Positions 11,430 through 21,854 of a stretch of DNA of 64,000 nt are shown one piece after another. The stretch's first letter is position 1, and each line of letters starts with the position of its first letter. A program made the translations under genes and the position numbers. The notes under the pieces were generated by a model. That model searched no databases and was not told the origin of the DNA. It saw nothing but the letters and a program-made list of their open reading frames with translations. Source of the stretch: Pyropia haitanensis (Eukaryota > Rhodophyta > Bangiophyceae > Bangiales > Bangiaceae); contig SDUX01000121.1 of assembly GCA_008729055.1 (NCBI GenBank), positions 40,721-104,720 of the forward strand, read 5' to 3'.

Positions 11430-14400
11430 ATGTCTGGGCGTAGGCGTGATGATGATGACGACGACGAGGAAGACGCCTCGGACGCGGGCTCGGACTCGGG
11501 GGCCTCGTCTGGGTCCGGGTCGGACTCGGAGCCGGAACCGCGCGGGAAGAAGCGGGGCCGCGGGTCTGGCGGGGGCCGTCGATCCGCCCCGCAAAAGAAG
11601 CGGCCTGGCACCATTTTTGTGGACGACCAAGCCGACGTTTCCACCGACGAGGAGGGCGACGACAGCGATGAAGGCGACGTGGGCGACCTGATTGCCCCCG
11701 ATGAAGACGAGCCGGAGAGCACCTCTGGGGCGGCGGCCGCCGCGGCGCGCCTGCACGCGCGCAGCGGCGGGCGCTTCCGCTCGGACCTGCCGGACGAGAG
11801 CGCGGAGCTGCAGCGGATTGTGGACACGCGCTACGGCCACGCGTCGCAAATGAACTATGGCGACGACGGCGCCATGGCGGAGGGGGCGGTGGGGCAGGCG
11901 TCTCTGCAGCCGACCATCCGGGACCCCAAGCTGTACCGCGTGAGCTGCTTGGCGGGGCGGGAGAAGGAGGGGGTGATTTGCCTGATGCAGAAGCACTTTG
12001 CCATGGCGGCCAAGGGCACGCCGCTGGCCATCTCGGGCGCCGTTGCGCCAGAGCACCTCAAGGCCAGCATCTACGTCGAGGCGCGACGCGCGGATGCGGT
12101 CCGGACGGCGGTGGCGGGCCTCCGCGTGTTGTCGGCGTACAACATGACCGCGGTGCCGCTGGACGAGATGGTGGCGGTGATGGCGCTGCCAAAGCGTGCG
12201 CAGAAGTTGCGGCCCTACGCGTGGGTTCGCATCACCCGCGGCATGTACAAGGACGACCTGGCGCAGGTGTTTGACGTCCGCGAAGGCGGGGGCGAACTGT
12301 CCGTCGTCATCCGGTTGGTCCCTCGCCTCGATTTGTCTGTCCCCGGCGAGGAGTCGGACGATGATGAGCCAGAGGACGAGGCAGCCGCGGACCGGCGGAG
12401 CCGGTTTGGCAACAAGGCAGGCGGCCGCCGGTTTGGCCTCACGGCGTCGGGCGACCGCCCACCGCAGCGGCTGTTTGATAAGGACGAGCTCCGCCGCACG
12501 CATGGCTCATCTGTGGACGTGTACACCAAGTGGGACCGCAACTCGCAAGAGGAGTACGACTGGTGGGAGAAGAAACAGTTTTGCTATGGCCTGTTGTACA
12601 AGAAGGTGGCGCCCAAGTCGCTCCTTTCGGGCGATGCGGTACACCCGACGGTGGAGGAGGTTGAGATGTTCCAGGCCGCGGAGGCGCGCATGCGCTCGAC
12701 GGCCCGGGAGAATGATGAGGAGGAGGTGGAGCAGAAGTCCCTGCACCTTGATCTCTCTTCGGTCGCGGCCGCCCGTGTGACGGTGCTGCTCAAAGGGGAC
12801 GCCATCCGCATTATCTCTGGGGAGCAGAAGGGCGCCGTTGGCACTGTGGCTGGCGTCCAAGAAAAGGACGGCGTGGTGTCGGTCAAGCTGAAGGGCATCC
12901 CGGACCCAGTGCCTGTTTCTCGCCCGTCCGTCGTGAAGCACTTTAGCGCCGGTGACCACGTGAAGGTGGCCGTCGGCCGTCGGGCGGGCGAAACCGGTGT
13001 GGTCGTCGATGTTGTGAACGAAGTCCTGACGCTGTTCTCGGACGCGACAAAGGAGGAGTTCAAGGTCCTGGCCTCGTCGGTGGTCGAGTCGTCGGACCTC
13101 GCGGCGGAGCTTGTTATTGCTGGTCCTGGGGGTGGCGCTGGCGGGGACGTGGCCCCTGCGTACGAGCTTTTCGACCTGGTGTCCCTTCACTCGGACCCGC
13201 GCGCGCGGGGTGTCGTGGTCCAGGTAAAGGCCGACGGGGTCACCATCTTGGACTTGCATGGCCGCGTTCGCGCAATATCGTTGCGGGATGTCAAGGGCAA
13301 GGTGGCCGACCGGCACGTGCGGGCCCTTGATATGCGCAAGAACCCCGTTGCGGCCAACGACGTTATCCGTGTGGCTGACGGGCCCCTGAAGAACCGGACG
13401 GGTATTGTCAAGCACGTTTCGGGAGATACGGTCTTCTTCCAGGCACGTGACGAGATGCGGAATTGCGGCATGTTGGTGGTGGCCGCTTCCCGTGTGTTGA
13501 CTCAGTCGGTTGGGTCTAGTGCACGCCGGGCGCCGCTGAGCGGTGGCCTCGGGATGAACGGGCTTGTGCCTCGGACGCCAAGTTCTTCGCTGGTTCGGGC
13601 CGCTTCCCCCTTTCATGGCCCGCTGTCGGCAATGGCGGACGGTCGGAACTCGCGGCCGGACGTGGGCATCGCCCCGTCGGCCCGCTCGTCCATTGCCACC
13701 ATGAGCGGTGGCATGCGGGGTGTCATGGGGGGTGGCCGTGGCCGCGGTCGCGGCTCGTCGGATCCCCTGGACAGCAAGTACGTAACGATCAAGTCTGGCT
13801 CGTACAAGGGCTACAAGGGTCGGGTCATGAGCGCCAACGACTCGCGAGTGCGGATTGAGCTGGACTCCATGATGAAGGTGGTCACCATTGAGCGGCACCG
13901 CGTGGTCGAGCGGGAAGGCGACGTTCGGGTGGGGCGCGGCTACGCGAGTGGCCGCTTGGAGGCGTCCACCGGCCACGGCCGTCCCCCTGCCCATGCGGGC
14001 GGTGGCGGGTATGGTGGTTTGCCGCCCCGAGGCTCGACCCCTGGCAGGATGGACGCCGGTTATGGTGGCAGCGGTGGCTACGCTGTAGGCAGCCGCACAC
14101 CTGCCCACGGGGGCATGGGTATGTCCAACGGGTATGGCCAAGGGCCCCGGCCGTATACGCCTTCCCGAGGGGCGACGCCTGCCAGGTACGACGGCTCCCG
14201 CACGCCGGGTCACCCTGGAATGGGGAGCGGGGCGGGCTTCCTGGGGTCGTCGACGCCTGCGCATCCATCGTCGTATGGTGGGATTGGCTCCTCCACGCCA
14301 GCGCACCCAAGCTTTGGTGCTGAGTCGTACCGACCAATGACGCCGTCTTCCCGACCTGGAGCAGCGTCACCCTACAACCAGGCGCAGCCGGCACCCTCAT

Positions 14401-15044
14401 CAGCGCCGTACAATCCGTATGGGGTGGCATCTGGATCGTCGGCGTACCCGTCAGATGTTCCCACGCCTGGAGGAATGCCGCGAACACCGGGCACGCCGAT
14501 GGTCGAGCCCCGCACGCCCGGTGGGGGTGGCATGCTCGCTGAGCCCCGTACGCCCGCCGTAGATGGCGGTTACGGCACCGAGGCGGGCACACCGTACGAG
14601 GCGGTTGCCACACCGGGTACGTACGGTGATGTGCCTGCCACGCCAGGCGACGGCTTTGCAGGGGAGCAGGAGAGCGGCACCGCTGAGTTTGACGCCCTCG
14701 TTGACGTTGAGGTGACTGTTGTGCTCGGCAAGGACACGGAGGCATCCAGCCAGCGGCCTGCGCGCGTAGTGTCGGTGCGCGCTGACGGAGCCATGTACAC
14801 CGTAGCGTGGCTGGACGGCGCCGATGCGGGCACGGAGGCTGAGATTGGCTACCAGGACTTGATGATTGTGAGCGCGCAGTGCGACCCCGAGGAGCGCGTC
14901 AAGGTCATCCGGGGGGACCACCTCGGCAAGCGCGCCGCGGTGGTCTCGGCAGACGAAGGAGGCGAGACGGTGCTGCGGCTGGAGGAGAACCAGGACATCA
15001 TTGTGGTGTCCAAGTTCAACCTGGCCAAGCTCGCCGTGTATTGA
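11430..15044 (+). CDS. SPT5: Transcription elongation factor SPT5
   Basis: This is an intact 1204-residue frame starting with ATG. The N-terminus is a long Asp/Glu/Ser tract (1-110). Residues about 165-245 are the NGN domain (DPKLYRVSCLAGREKEG onward) that pairs with SPT4. KOW domains follow near 262-283 (YAWVRITRGMYKDD), 456, 505, 578, 641 and 783 (KSGSYKGYKGRV). Residues about 860-1090 are the C-terminal repeat region, with many S/T-R-T-P and T-P-G motifs, the known target of P-TEFb-type kinases. Two more KOW-like folds close the protein (RVKVIRGDHLGKRA near 1150). As the DSIF subunit, SPT5 clamps RNA polymerase II and controls pausing and processivity in the nucleus. Length and order match eukaryotic SPT5, and no intron is needed. 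Confidence 0.95.
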   Translation: MSGRRRDDDDDDEEDASDAGSDSGASSGSGSDSEPEPRGKKRGRGSGGGRRSAPQKKRPGTIFVDDQADVSTDEEGDDSDEGDVGDLIAPDEDEPESTSGAAAAAARLHARSGGRFRSDLPDESAELQRIVDTRYGHASQMNYGDDGAMAEGAVGQASLQPTIRDPKLYRVSCLAGREKEGVICLMQKHFAMAAKGTPLAISGAVAPEHLKASIYVEARRADAVRTAVAGLRVLSAYNMTAVPLDEMVAVMALPKRAQKLRPYAWVRITRGMYKDDLAQVFDVREGGGELSVVIRLVPRLDLSVPGEESDDDEPEDEAAADRRSRFGNKAGGRRFGLTASGDRPPQRLFDKDELRRTHGSSVDVYTKWDRNSQEEYDWWEKKQFCYGLLYKKVAPKSLLSGDAVHPTVEEVEMFQAAEARMRSTARENDEEEVEQKSLHLDLSSVAAARVTVLLKGDAIRIISGEQKGAVGTVAGVQEKDGVVSVKLKGIPDPVPVSRPSVVKHFSAGDHVKVAVGRRAGETGVVVDVVNEVLTLFSDATKEEFKVLASSVVESSDLAAELVIAGPGGGAGGDVAPAYELFDLVSLHSDPRARGVVVQVKADGVTILDLHGRVRAISLRDVKGKVADRHVRALDMRKNPVAANDVIRVADGPLKNRTGIVKHVSGDTVFFQARDEMRNCGMLVVAASRVLTQSVGSSARRAPLSGGLGMNGLVPRTPSSSLVRAASPFHGPLSAMADGRNSRPDVGIAPSARSSIATMSGGMRGVMGGGRGRGRGSSDPLDSKYVTIKSGSYKGYKGRVMSANDSRVRIELDSMMKVVTIERHRVVEREGDVRVGRGYASGRLEASTGHGRPPAHAGGGGYGGLPPRGSTPGRMDAGYGGSGGYAVGSRTPAHGGMGMSNGYGQGPRPYTPSRGATPARYDGSRTPGHPGMGSGAGFLGSSTPAHPSSYGGIGSSTPAHPSFGAESYRPMTPSSRPGAASPYNQAQPAPSSAPYNPYGVASGSSAYPSDVPTPGGMPRTPGTPMVEPRTPGGGGMLAEPRTPAVDGGYGTEAGTPYEAVATPGTYGDVPATPGDGFAGEQESGTAEFDALVDVEVTVVLGKDTEASSQRPARVVSVRADGAMYTVAWLDGADAGTEAEIGYQDLMIVSAQCDPEERVKVIRGDHLGKRAAVVSADEGGETVLRLEENQDIIVVSKFNLAKLAVY

Positions 15045-15491
15045 GTGGGTGCGTGCGTGGGCGTGCGTGCGTGTGTATGAATTGGTGGTTGCGTCGGTTG
15101 TGTGGGCAAATGTCAATGTTGCCAATTGGAAGCACACCGTCCCTTGTGAGCTTTTGTACAAGGCGCGTGGCGTGTGGCCGTGGTTGTCACTTTGTGTGAC
15201 AGAATGCTCTTTTGGCACGATGCGCGCGGCGTGCCGCACGAGGTCTGTCCTACGTACAGGGGGGGCGTCGGGTGTGCAGGAGCTGGTGGCTATGCGGCAG
15301 AGCGCGCCATCCATGGACGAACAAGTGCGGGTCGTGCCCGTTCCGGTCAGCGTGCAGACCGCTCGAGCCTTTGCTTGGGTACCGATTGCGCTGCCCCCCA
15401 ACACACGGCGATGGACTCGATTACAGAAAAGAGCTATCACGGGGTCGGCTTTCTATCGCCTCTCCGTGCACACGCCCCCCACCCCGCCGCG
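15045..15491. other. Convergent spacer SPT5 / GST
   Basis: The stretch is GT-rich directly after the SPT5 stop (GTGCGTGC-type dinucleotide runs) and has no conserved frame. It probably contains both 3' UTRs. Confidence 0.5.
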
Positions 15492-16669
15492 CTACGCAAA
15501 CACGGCCAGGCCCCGCTTGACGCCCTCCCGCTCGCCAACGCGGTCCACCCACTTGCTCACCGCCGGGTAGGCAGACGCGTCGGCCATGCCCATGGAGAGT
15601 GCCGCGGAAATCCACGGCCACCCCGCGAGGTCGGCCATGGATAGGTCGGGCCCGGCCATGTACGCGCCCGTGGCGGCCAGCTGCGTCTCGAGGACAGACA
15701 GCAGGCGAGCGCCCTCTGCCGTATACCGTGTGGTGCCGTACTCCTTGGCGGGGTGGCCGTCAGCGAGGTTCTTGAAGTGGCCCACCTGACCCAGCATAGG
15801 GCCTACCAACACCCCAACGCAGAGCCACCCCGACAGGGAAACGGAGCAGAGGGTCGGGACAGCAGCAGTAGCGCCGAAAAAAGTGTCAGCCTCTGACACC
15901 AGGCAGCAACCACGATACCGCGTGCGTGAACGGCGGGGTCCACACCCTACGCGACCCTTTCGGACAGAGTCAGGACCACACAGAGGCGTGCAACGACATG
16001 AAAAGAGGCCGAGCCAACGTACCGACGCCCGCGTTCACCCAGAACAGCCACTGGTTTACCTTGGCCTCAGCGACCGGGTCCGCCCCCCCCATCAGCTTCC
16101 CGCCTGCGAGCTTGCCCAGGTACGCCATAATAGCGCCACTCTCCATGAGCGTCAGCTCTGGGGTCCCGTCCTCGCCCTCGGCGGGCGCGTTGATGGCAAT
16201 GGCGGGGATTTTGCCATTGGGGCTGATTTTGGTGAACCACGGGTCCTTGACGTGGTCAAACGTGACCTTGTGGAAGGTGTAGGGCAGGCCCAGCTCCTCC
16301 AGCGCAATCGTCAGCTTCTTGCCTGAGAACAAGGGAACGCCAGGACCATGCGAGAGATACATAAAAGGCCCACACTGGGGCCACAGCGTCAGAGACCTGC
16401 AGGCAGAGCTACGCCGCCAGGCCGGTCGACGCCACGCAGGCACTGCTAGAAATCCGCCGGCTGCGGCAGGGCATGGTCCCTTCCAGTGGCTGCCCACAAG
16501 AGCCGCCCCCGCAGCGTCCGGCCCCACCATGACAGCTGCTCGCCAGGCCGACCACAAAGACCAAGCCCCCCAGCGCCCACCCCCTCCCCCTCCCACCTCC
16601 CTATCTCAGCGTACCGTTAGGCGTGCCCAGCGCGTAAGCATCGATCTTTGGCAGCCCCGGCGCGGCCAT
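15492..16669 (-). CDS. Glutathione S-transferase, YfcG/Ure2p-like, three exons
   Basis: Exons on the minus strand are 16669-16615, 16322-16023 and 15802-15492; together they give 221 residues, close to the 215 or so of bacterial YfcG. Exon 1 ends in the GTPNG motif of the N-terminal thioredoxin fold, and exon 2 resumes with KKLTIALEELGLPY. SPNGKIPAI carries the cis-proline and MESGAIMAYL the glutathione-contacting Glu-Ser. NQWLFWVNAGVG/PMLGQVGHF spans the second splice and starts the helical domain, which ends with WPWISAAL and YPAVSKWVDRV. Family knowledge: these enzymes are glutathione-dependent disulfide oxidoreductases/peroxidases with no classical Tyr/Ser. Both introns are phase 1 with GTACG donors and CAG or TAG acceptors. 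No targeting peptide is evident, so the protein is likely cytosolic. Confidence 0.88.
15803..16022 (-). other. GST intron 2
   Basis: Donor GTACGT, acceptor TTGGTAG, 220 bases, phase 1. The join restores the NAGVG-PMLGQ segment typical of YfcG-like GSTs. Confidence 0.87.
16323..16614 (-). other. GST intron 1
   Basis: The donor GTACGC follows the first base of a Gly codon and the acceptor is TTCTCAG. Removing these 292 bases joins GTPN-G to KKLTIALEE, matching the family alignment. Phase 1. Confidence 0.85.
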
Positions 16670-17529
16670 CGTAGTCACCCCCCGCTGGTGCAGGATCCCC
16701 CCCGGCAAACGCGGACGGCCGCGGCTCGCGTGGGCGACGGTCGACGGGCGGGCGGCGGCGGCGGCAACAGCGGCGGCGGCACCGGCGGCGGCGGCACCGG
16801 CGGCGGCACCGAGCGAACCAACACCCACCGATGGGGCGGGGCACCACGCCAGCACTGCGCGCTGGCCCGCAGCGACCCACATGGACGCGCGGTGCAGAGC
16901 GGGGGGATGAGCGCGAGGCGGTGGGGGCGTCACACCGGGCAAGAGGTGGGGGGGAGGTCGGAAGAAGAAGAGAGAGGCATGTGCACCAGCAGCAGACTGG
17001 CGGGGGGGGACGGTGGAGGGGGGCAGATGTTCCGCCGGCGGGTGCTGCGGCAGTAGTTGTACCGACAGCAGGGACCGGTGGACGCGGCTGCCCGCGGCGG
17101 GGCGGGCACCGACCTCGCCGCAAGCCCGCGAAATCGGCGGCCGCGGTATGCCCCTGGCGGGCGCCTCCGTCGACCAGTGCAGGAACGGGGGGGGGGGGGG
17201 GGGGACGAAGCCTCGACGCTCGAGCCGCCGCGCGCGCCGCAACTGCGACCCCGCCTTCGTCGCTCAACGTGAATCCGCGCGCCTGGCGAATCCACTCTCG
17301 CTCGGGCGCGTCCCTTCCATCACACTGTTCTGCGAGCATCGTGCGGGCTACGACACCAGTGCATTCCATACAGTACGTCCATCCACGATGCGTGCAAAGA
17401 GACGGGTGACAAGGTGACGACCGAAACGTGCCAGAAAAAAATCTGAAATTCGACCAGGCCTGCGCTGACATACAACAGCTGTTCCTCGGTTCCGAACCGA
17501 TGGAGCTGTTTCGGAGGTAACAGTTTCAA

Positions 17530-17731
17530 TACAGTCTTTCTCCATTGCTGTGACATCCTTTCTTGGGCACGGTGTCTAATAACCAATGTAGGTCGACCGA
17601 CGTTTCCGATACGATCATCGCATGTGTCAGCATTCGATCGTCTCCACCGACCAATGAGAAAGCGAAATCGTGCTCCGGTCGGCGGGCATACGGTCGACGC
17701 AACGGGTGCCCAACAATGGAGAAAGACTGTA
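17530..17731. repeat. Perfect 18-bp inverted repeat with 166-bp spacer
   Basis: TACAGTCTTTCTCCATTG at 17530-17547 is the exact reverse complement of 17714-17731. The flanks do not extend the match. It could be the termini of a small foldback or MITE-like element. No target duplication is obvious. Confidence 0.6.
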
Positions 17732-17797
17732 AGAGGCCGGGTCACCTCCTGGGTACGCCTGATACACAGGATGTGACCTAATGAGAATGGTTACTGA

Positions 17798-17880
17798 ATC
17801 CTAACCCTAACCCTAGACCTGACCCTAACGCGAAACCCTAACGCTATCCCTAACGATGACCCTAACGATATCCCTAATGA
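17798..17880 (+). repeat. Interstitial degenerate telomere-type repeats (CCCTAA)
   Basis: Two exact CCCTAA units are followed by spaced copies (CCCTAG, CCCTAACG, CCCTAACGAT and similar) over about 80 bases, ending in CCCTAATGA. The regular spacing of CCCTAA with short extra bases looks like a decayed or variant telomeric tract of the TTAGGG type. Confidence 0.75.
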
Positions 17881-18260
17881 AAATCAGCTGGTCGACGCCG
17901 TCGTGCGCAGCGCGTGGGAACGGCAGCGACACACGGACGTCGTCTTGGGGAGGGAGGGTACACTTGCTCCGACATACGGCACGTCCGTGGCAGCGCACAG
18001 TGGGCAGCGTCCTGGGTAGACTGGCCTAGGCTATCTGTTCTTCGTCTTTCCCAGCAGTGGTCTTGCATGTGCACCTGCTAGCCTCTCCACTGGCGGTACA
18101 TCGCGGTCCTCTGGTGCACGGACGTGCCAAGCTGCCCGGGCGGCAGTGCGGTTGACGGACCCACCCCATCCACCCACGACACCAAACCCGACGCGTCCGC
18201 ACCAACGGCGCGAGGCGGGGTCACCGTCTCGCTCTGGTCTCCGCCCCCCCATCTCCGGCC

Positions 18261-18509
18261 TTACCAGTTTTGCAAACACACCAGCGACGCCACGTCCGCC
18301 GGTGCCCGGCACAGTGGGCACCCGCCCCGGGCGGCGACCCATCCCCCCACGCACGCCCAGCAAAAGACGTGGCCGCACGCCGTCGCTGTCGGCCGCCGGC
18401 GGGGGCCCAGGCACAGCACGCACGTGGGCGGCCGCACGCCGCCCGCGGTGGCGGCGGCCGGCGGAGCGGCGCCTGTTACCGCCGCTTCCGCCGCCGTGCC
18501 CGCGGCGCT

Positions 18510-18570
<61 letters not shown>

Positions 18571-19588
18571 GGGCCGTGCCCCCCCCTCTCGCCGTCCGTG
18601 TCCGTGTCCCCGTCGCCACCACCCGTCAGCTGCGCCCACCCCCCCCCCCCCCCATCACCTCGAGCCACGCGGCGGCCACGCTCATGCCGCCCCCCCCCAG
18701 CCCCCCCCCCCCCCCCCCCGGCCCGCCCGCAGCCGCGACCGCACCGCCCGCGCCGTGCGGGCGGCGCGCAGCGCGAGCGCGGCGGCGACCGCCACGCCCA
18801 CCAGCCGGTACGACCCGCCGCCGCCCCCCGCGACGCCCGGCGGGTCGGCGTAGCCGCCCGCCGCCGCCGCTACGCGCACCCGCCGGATGCCGCCGAGGAC
18901 GTCGATGGGCGTGCCGCCGGCGGCGGCGCCAAGGAAGAGGGCGGCGAGCGCCGCCTCCCGCAGCCGCTCCGCGAGTGCGTCCACGGCGGGCGCAACCGCG
19001 GCGGCGGTGATGGTGGGGATGGTAGTGGCGGTCGTGGTAGTGCTGCCGCCGCCGCTGCCGTCGCCGCCGCCGCTGCCGTCGCCGCCGCCAGCATCACCGC
19101 CGCCGCCGCCAGCAGCCCACCTCCACCACCCCCTCCCCCCCGGCGACCACCACCGTGGCCGCGGCGGCCGCGGCGCAGCCGCCGCCGCCGCCGCCGCCCG
19201 GGCAGCGACCGTCACCGCCCACACCGCCACCTCCCGACACGCCACCGCCTGCGCGGCCGCGTACGCGACCGCCGCCCCCACCGACAGCGGGCGCCCCCCC
19301 CGCCCCCGCCGCGCCACCCGCCCGTGCTCGTCGCCCGGCGTGGCCCCCCCCCGGTGGACGCCCAGCGCGGCGGCGTAGTAGAGGAAGGTCGCGATGACCG
19401 ACGGCGTTAGTGGCGGGCGGAGGGGGGGGAGCAGCCCCGCCGCGCCGGGGGGGGGGTCAGCGCCGCGGCGAGCGCCGCGATGTGCGTCGCGTCGGCAACG
19501 GTGGCGCGGAGGATGTCGACGGTGGAGGCGGGGGGGAGGGGGGGGGAGGAGGGGGAGTGGGGGGGGGTGGGGGCGAGGTGGGTGCCAT
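18261..19588 (-). CDS. PEX10: Peroxisome biogenesis factor 10 (RING E3), frame broken at homopolymers
   Basis: The C-terminus is a textbook PEX10 RING: CVLCLGPRRRPTATACGHVF, then CWAC and CPLCR, ending in LVCLQNW (18261-18425). Upstream, in another frame, LAERLREAALAALFLG, DVLGGIRRVRV and SYRLVGVAVAAALAL match the helical segments that precede the RING, and FLYYAAALG fits the conserved N-terminal domain. In a third frame DILRATVADATHIAAL fits the usual start, behind an ATG at 19588 and a poly-Pro leader. Breaks lie in C/G runs: about 19531-19567, 19447-19456 (one base short), and 18639-18719. Total coding length is about 442 residues. Family role: with PEX2 and PEX12 it forms the peroxisomal membrane ubiquitin ligase that recycles PEX5. 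I read it as one functional gene with sequence errors. Confidence 0.78.
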
Positions 19589-20108
19589 GGGTGTATACCA
19601 AGGGGGGGGAGGGACGGGAGGGCAGGGACAACAAGGATGCACAGTGGCGTAGCAGCGAGCCCCGTCCAGCGAGGAGGGGGGCGAGGGTGGGGACGTGCCC
19701 GGTCGCGTTGTGCACCACCGCGGGTTTGTAGAAAAAAAAACACCACACGAGTGGAAACCAGTCCGGGTCACCACCACCAGCGTAGATCTATGCAGCACAC
19801 AGTAGCCCCCATGATGAGCACTCTGTGGAGCCGAGTCGAGGGTAGGCGGCCGCTACGACGTGGGGGGCGCATCCAGTTGCCAAGTCGAGGACGAGGACAC
19901 TGGTCACGACGACCGCGGTGCGTGCGCCCGCAGGGCTGAGAAGGGGGCGGCGTACGCGGCTGGTCTCTCTACGGGACCTCCTCCCCCCACACCCCCCAGA
20001 GCTGAATCAAAAAAAATAGATACATAAAAAAATACCTCCCTCGCGCTGTGGCGAGACCTCCCCCCCCGTCCACCTGCCACCGCCATCCACACCCATCGGG
20101 CGCGCGCA
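19589..20108. other. Spacer between PEX10 and the metallo-hydrolase
   Basis: The 5' side of PEX10 lies next to the 3' end of the following minus-strand gene. It contains a short A-rich patch at about 20006-20034, unusual in this neighbourhood and possibly a 3'-processing region. There is no conserved frame. Confidence 0.45.
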
Positions 20109-21295
20109 CTAGAGCCTGGCGGCCTCCGCCCCCCCCCCCTCCCCCGCGCGGCTGCGTCAAACACAAACCGCTCCCCGTCGTACGCGAGGCGCAACCCCCC
20201 CGGCCCGCCCTCCCCCGGCGTCGCCGCCAGCTCCGCGTTGACCGCCGCGTGGTCGCCCACCTCGCAGCTCATGCCGACCGCCCGCACCGCGGCGGCCACG
20301 CCGCCGTCACGCCGGAAGCGGGCCACCCACGCGACCGCCTGGCCCAGGCTCCAGTGCGCCGAGTGCGGCGTCCGGCTGAGCGCGTCAATGACAAGGAGGC
20401 GCAGACCCGGGCCGGGCGGCGCCGCGACCGCCAGCAGCGCCGCGTAGACGTCGTCGGGGACAGCCGACACGTCCGACAGGTACGCGACGACCGCGCCGTC
20501 GGCAAAGCCCGAAAAGAGGAAGGCGGTGCACGTGTAGGCGCCGCCGTGGTAGACGGGCAGGGGGGTGACGTCCAGGCCCGGGAGGGGGGTAAAGGGCGTC
20601 GCCACGTAGGGGGGAGGGAGGGGCGCCCCGGCGGGGGGGTACCCGGCGACCGTGAGCGGCGCGGGGATGGGCGGGACGGAGGGGGGAGGGAGCTCGACCT
20701 GCCGCCAGTCAATGCGTGAGACCCGCCGCTTGATGGGCGCGGGGGGGGGGGGGGGGAGCGCGCCCGCGCTGCCGCCATTGGCAAGCACCGCACCGGCAGC
20801 CGCGGCGGCGGTGGCGCCCGTCGCCCCGGGCGACGCGCCCGCCGCCCTGCCGCCGACGGCAGCGTCGCCCCCATTCGCCGACGCGGCGGCCAGCTGGCGC
20901 GTCACACCCGGCACTCCCCTGCCGCCGCCGCTGCCGTCGCCACCCGCCCCCCCGCGGCTGCCGGCGTGTCTGGCGGCGGGTGGAGGTACGGAAACGCCTG
21001 CCGCGTGACGGCCAGCGTCGCGGCGCTCGCCCACACGGGCATCACGCCGCCCGTCCATTGCAGGTCGCGCACGTCGTCCAGGCCGAGCATCGCGTCGGCG
21101 TGGCCGTGCGTCAGCACGATCGCGTCGACGGCGGCCAGCCGGTGGGCGCGGATGGCCGCCGCGAGCGCGGGGCGGGCGGTTTTGCCCATGTCCACGACCA
21201 GCGCGCCGCCGCCGGCGCGGCGGACGAGCGCCGACACGTTGGACCGCACGTTGGGGTTGGGGTTGGCCGGGGGGGGGAGGAAGGGGGCGGGCGAC

Positions 21296-21329
<34 letters not shown>

Positions 21330-21854
21330 GTGCGCCGAGCGGTGGCGGCACGACGCACACGGGGCACACGTCGGGGGAGCCGGGTGGTAGCCGCGCCGAG
21401 GCAAGGAGGCACGATAGGCGCGGGAGCGCGGTGCTGACGCCGGTGCCGAGAAAGATAAAGTCGTCCACCGCCGGGGGGGGGGGGGGGGAGGGTACGGCTT
21501 TCTTGCCGCGGCGGCCCGCAGCGCCGCCGCCGCCGTCGCGGGGCTGGCCGTCGCGGCGGGGGCGGCCGCCGCTGCCGGGGCGGCCGCCGCCCCTGCTGCC
21601 GTCGTCGGCACCACCGCCGCCGCCGCCGACGCCATCGCCCCCGCCGCCGCCGCGGTCGTCGCCTCGGGGGGGGCCGCGACGCACGCATTACGGGCGTGGG
21701 CAGGGGTGGGGGAGGGGGGCGGGGCGGTCGTCTTGTCCGCGATGAAAGCCAGCATGGCGGGCAGTCGCGGGGGCGGCTCGCTCGCAGCAGAAGGAGTCGG
21801 GCCGGGCGGGGAGTGGCAGCCGCCACCCGCTCGGAAGGCACGGCGGGCAGTCAT
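20109..21854 (-). CDS. PhnP-like metallo-beta-lactamase fold hydrolase, frame broken at homopolymers
   Basis: The ATG at 21854 opens an Arg/Ala/Pro-rich leader, possibly a targeting peptide. After a G16 run (21473-21488, one base short for continuity) comes FIFLGTGVSTALPRL, CPVC, and VLTHGHADAMLGLDDV (about 21090-21120), the HxHxD metal site. FPYL ends that frame. A C7 run at 20947-20953, again one base short, leads to a low-complexity linker. Then come RIDWRQVEL, TPLPVYHGG (third metal His), VAYLSDVS (Asp ligand) and LLVIDALSRTPHSAHWSLG. The order matches PhnP and its plant/fungal relatives (phosphodiesterase-type hydrolases). The last His motif reads MSCEVGDH instead of the usual THxxDH type. 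The stop at 20109 assumes one more base in the C11 run at 20129-20139; otherwise the frame runs to 19904. The linker may instead be an intron. Confidence 0.65.

Larger units (their letters stand above)
16670..18260. other. Spacer upstream of GST, with inverted repeat and telomere-type repeats
   Basis: Bases 16670-17300 are GC-rich with GGC and G runs and give only low-complexity frames; they should hold the GST promoter. From about 17340 the composition drops and no gene is recognisable. An inverted repeat (17530-17731) and a degenerate CCCTAA block (17798-17880) lie here. Confidence 0.5.

Noticed and set aside
17320..17745. A 141-codon minus-strand frame
   Set aside because: It contains the inverted repeat and has no similarity I recognise. 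The start is not convincing, so it is more likely chance in a balanced-composition spacer.
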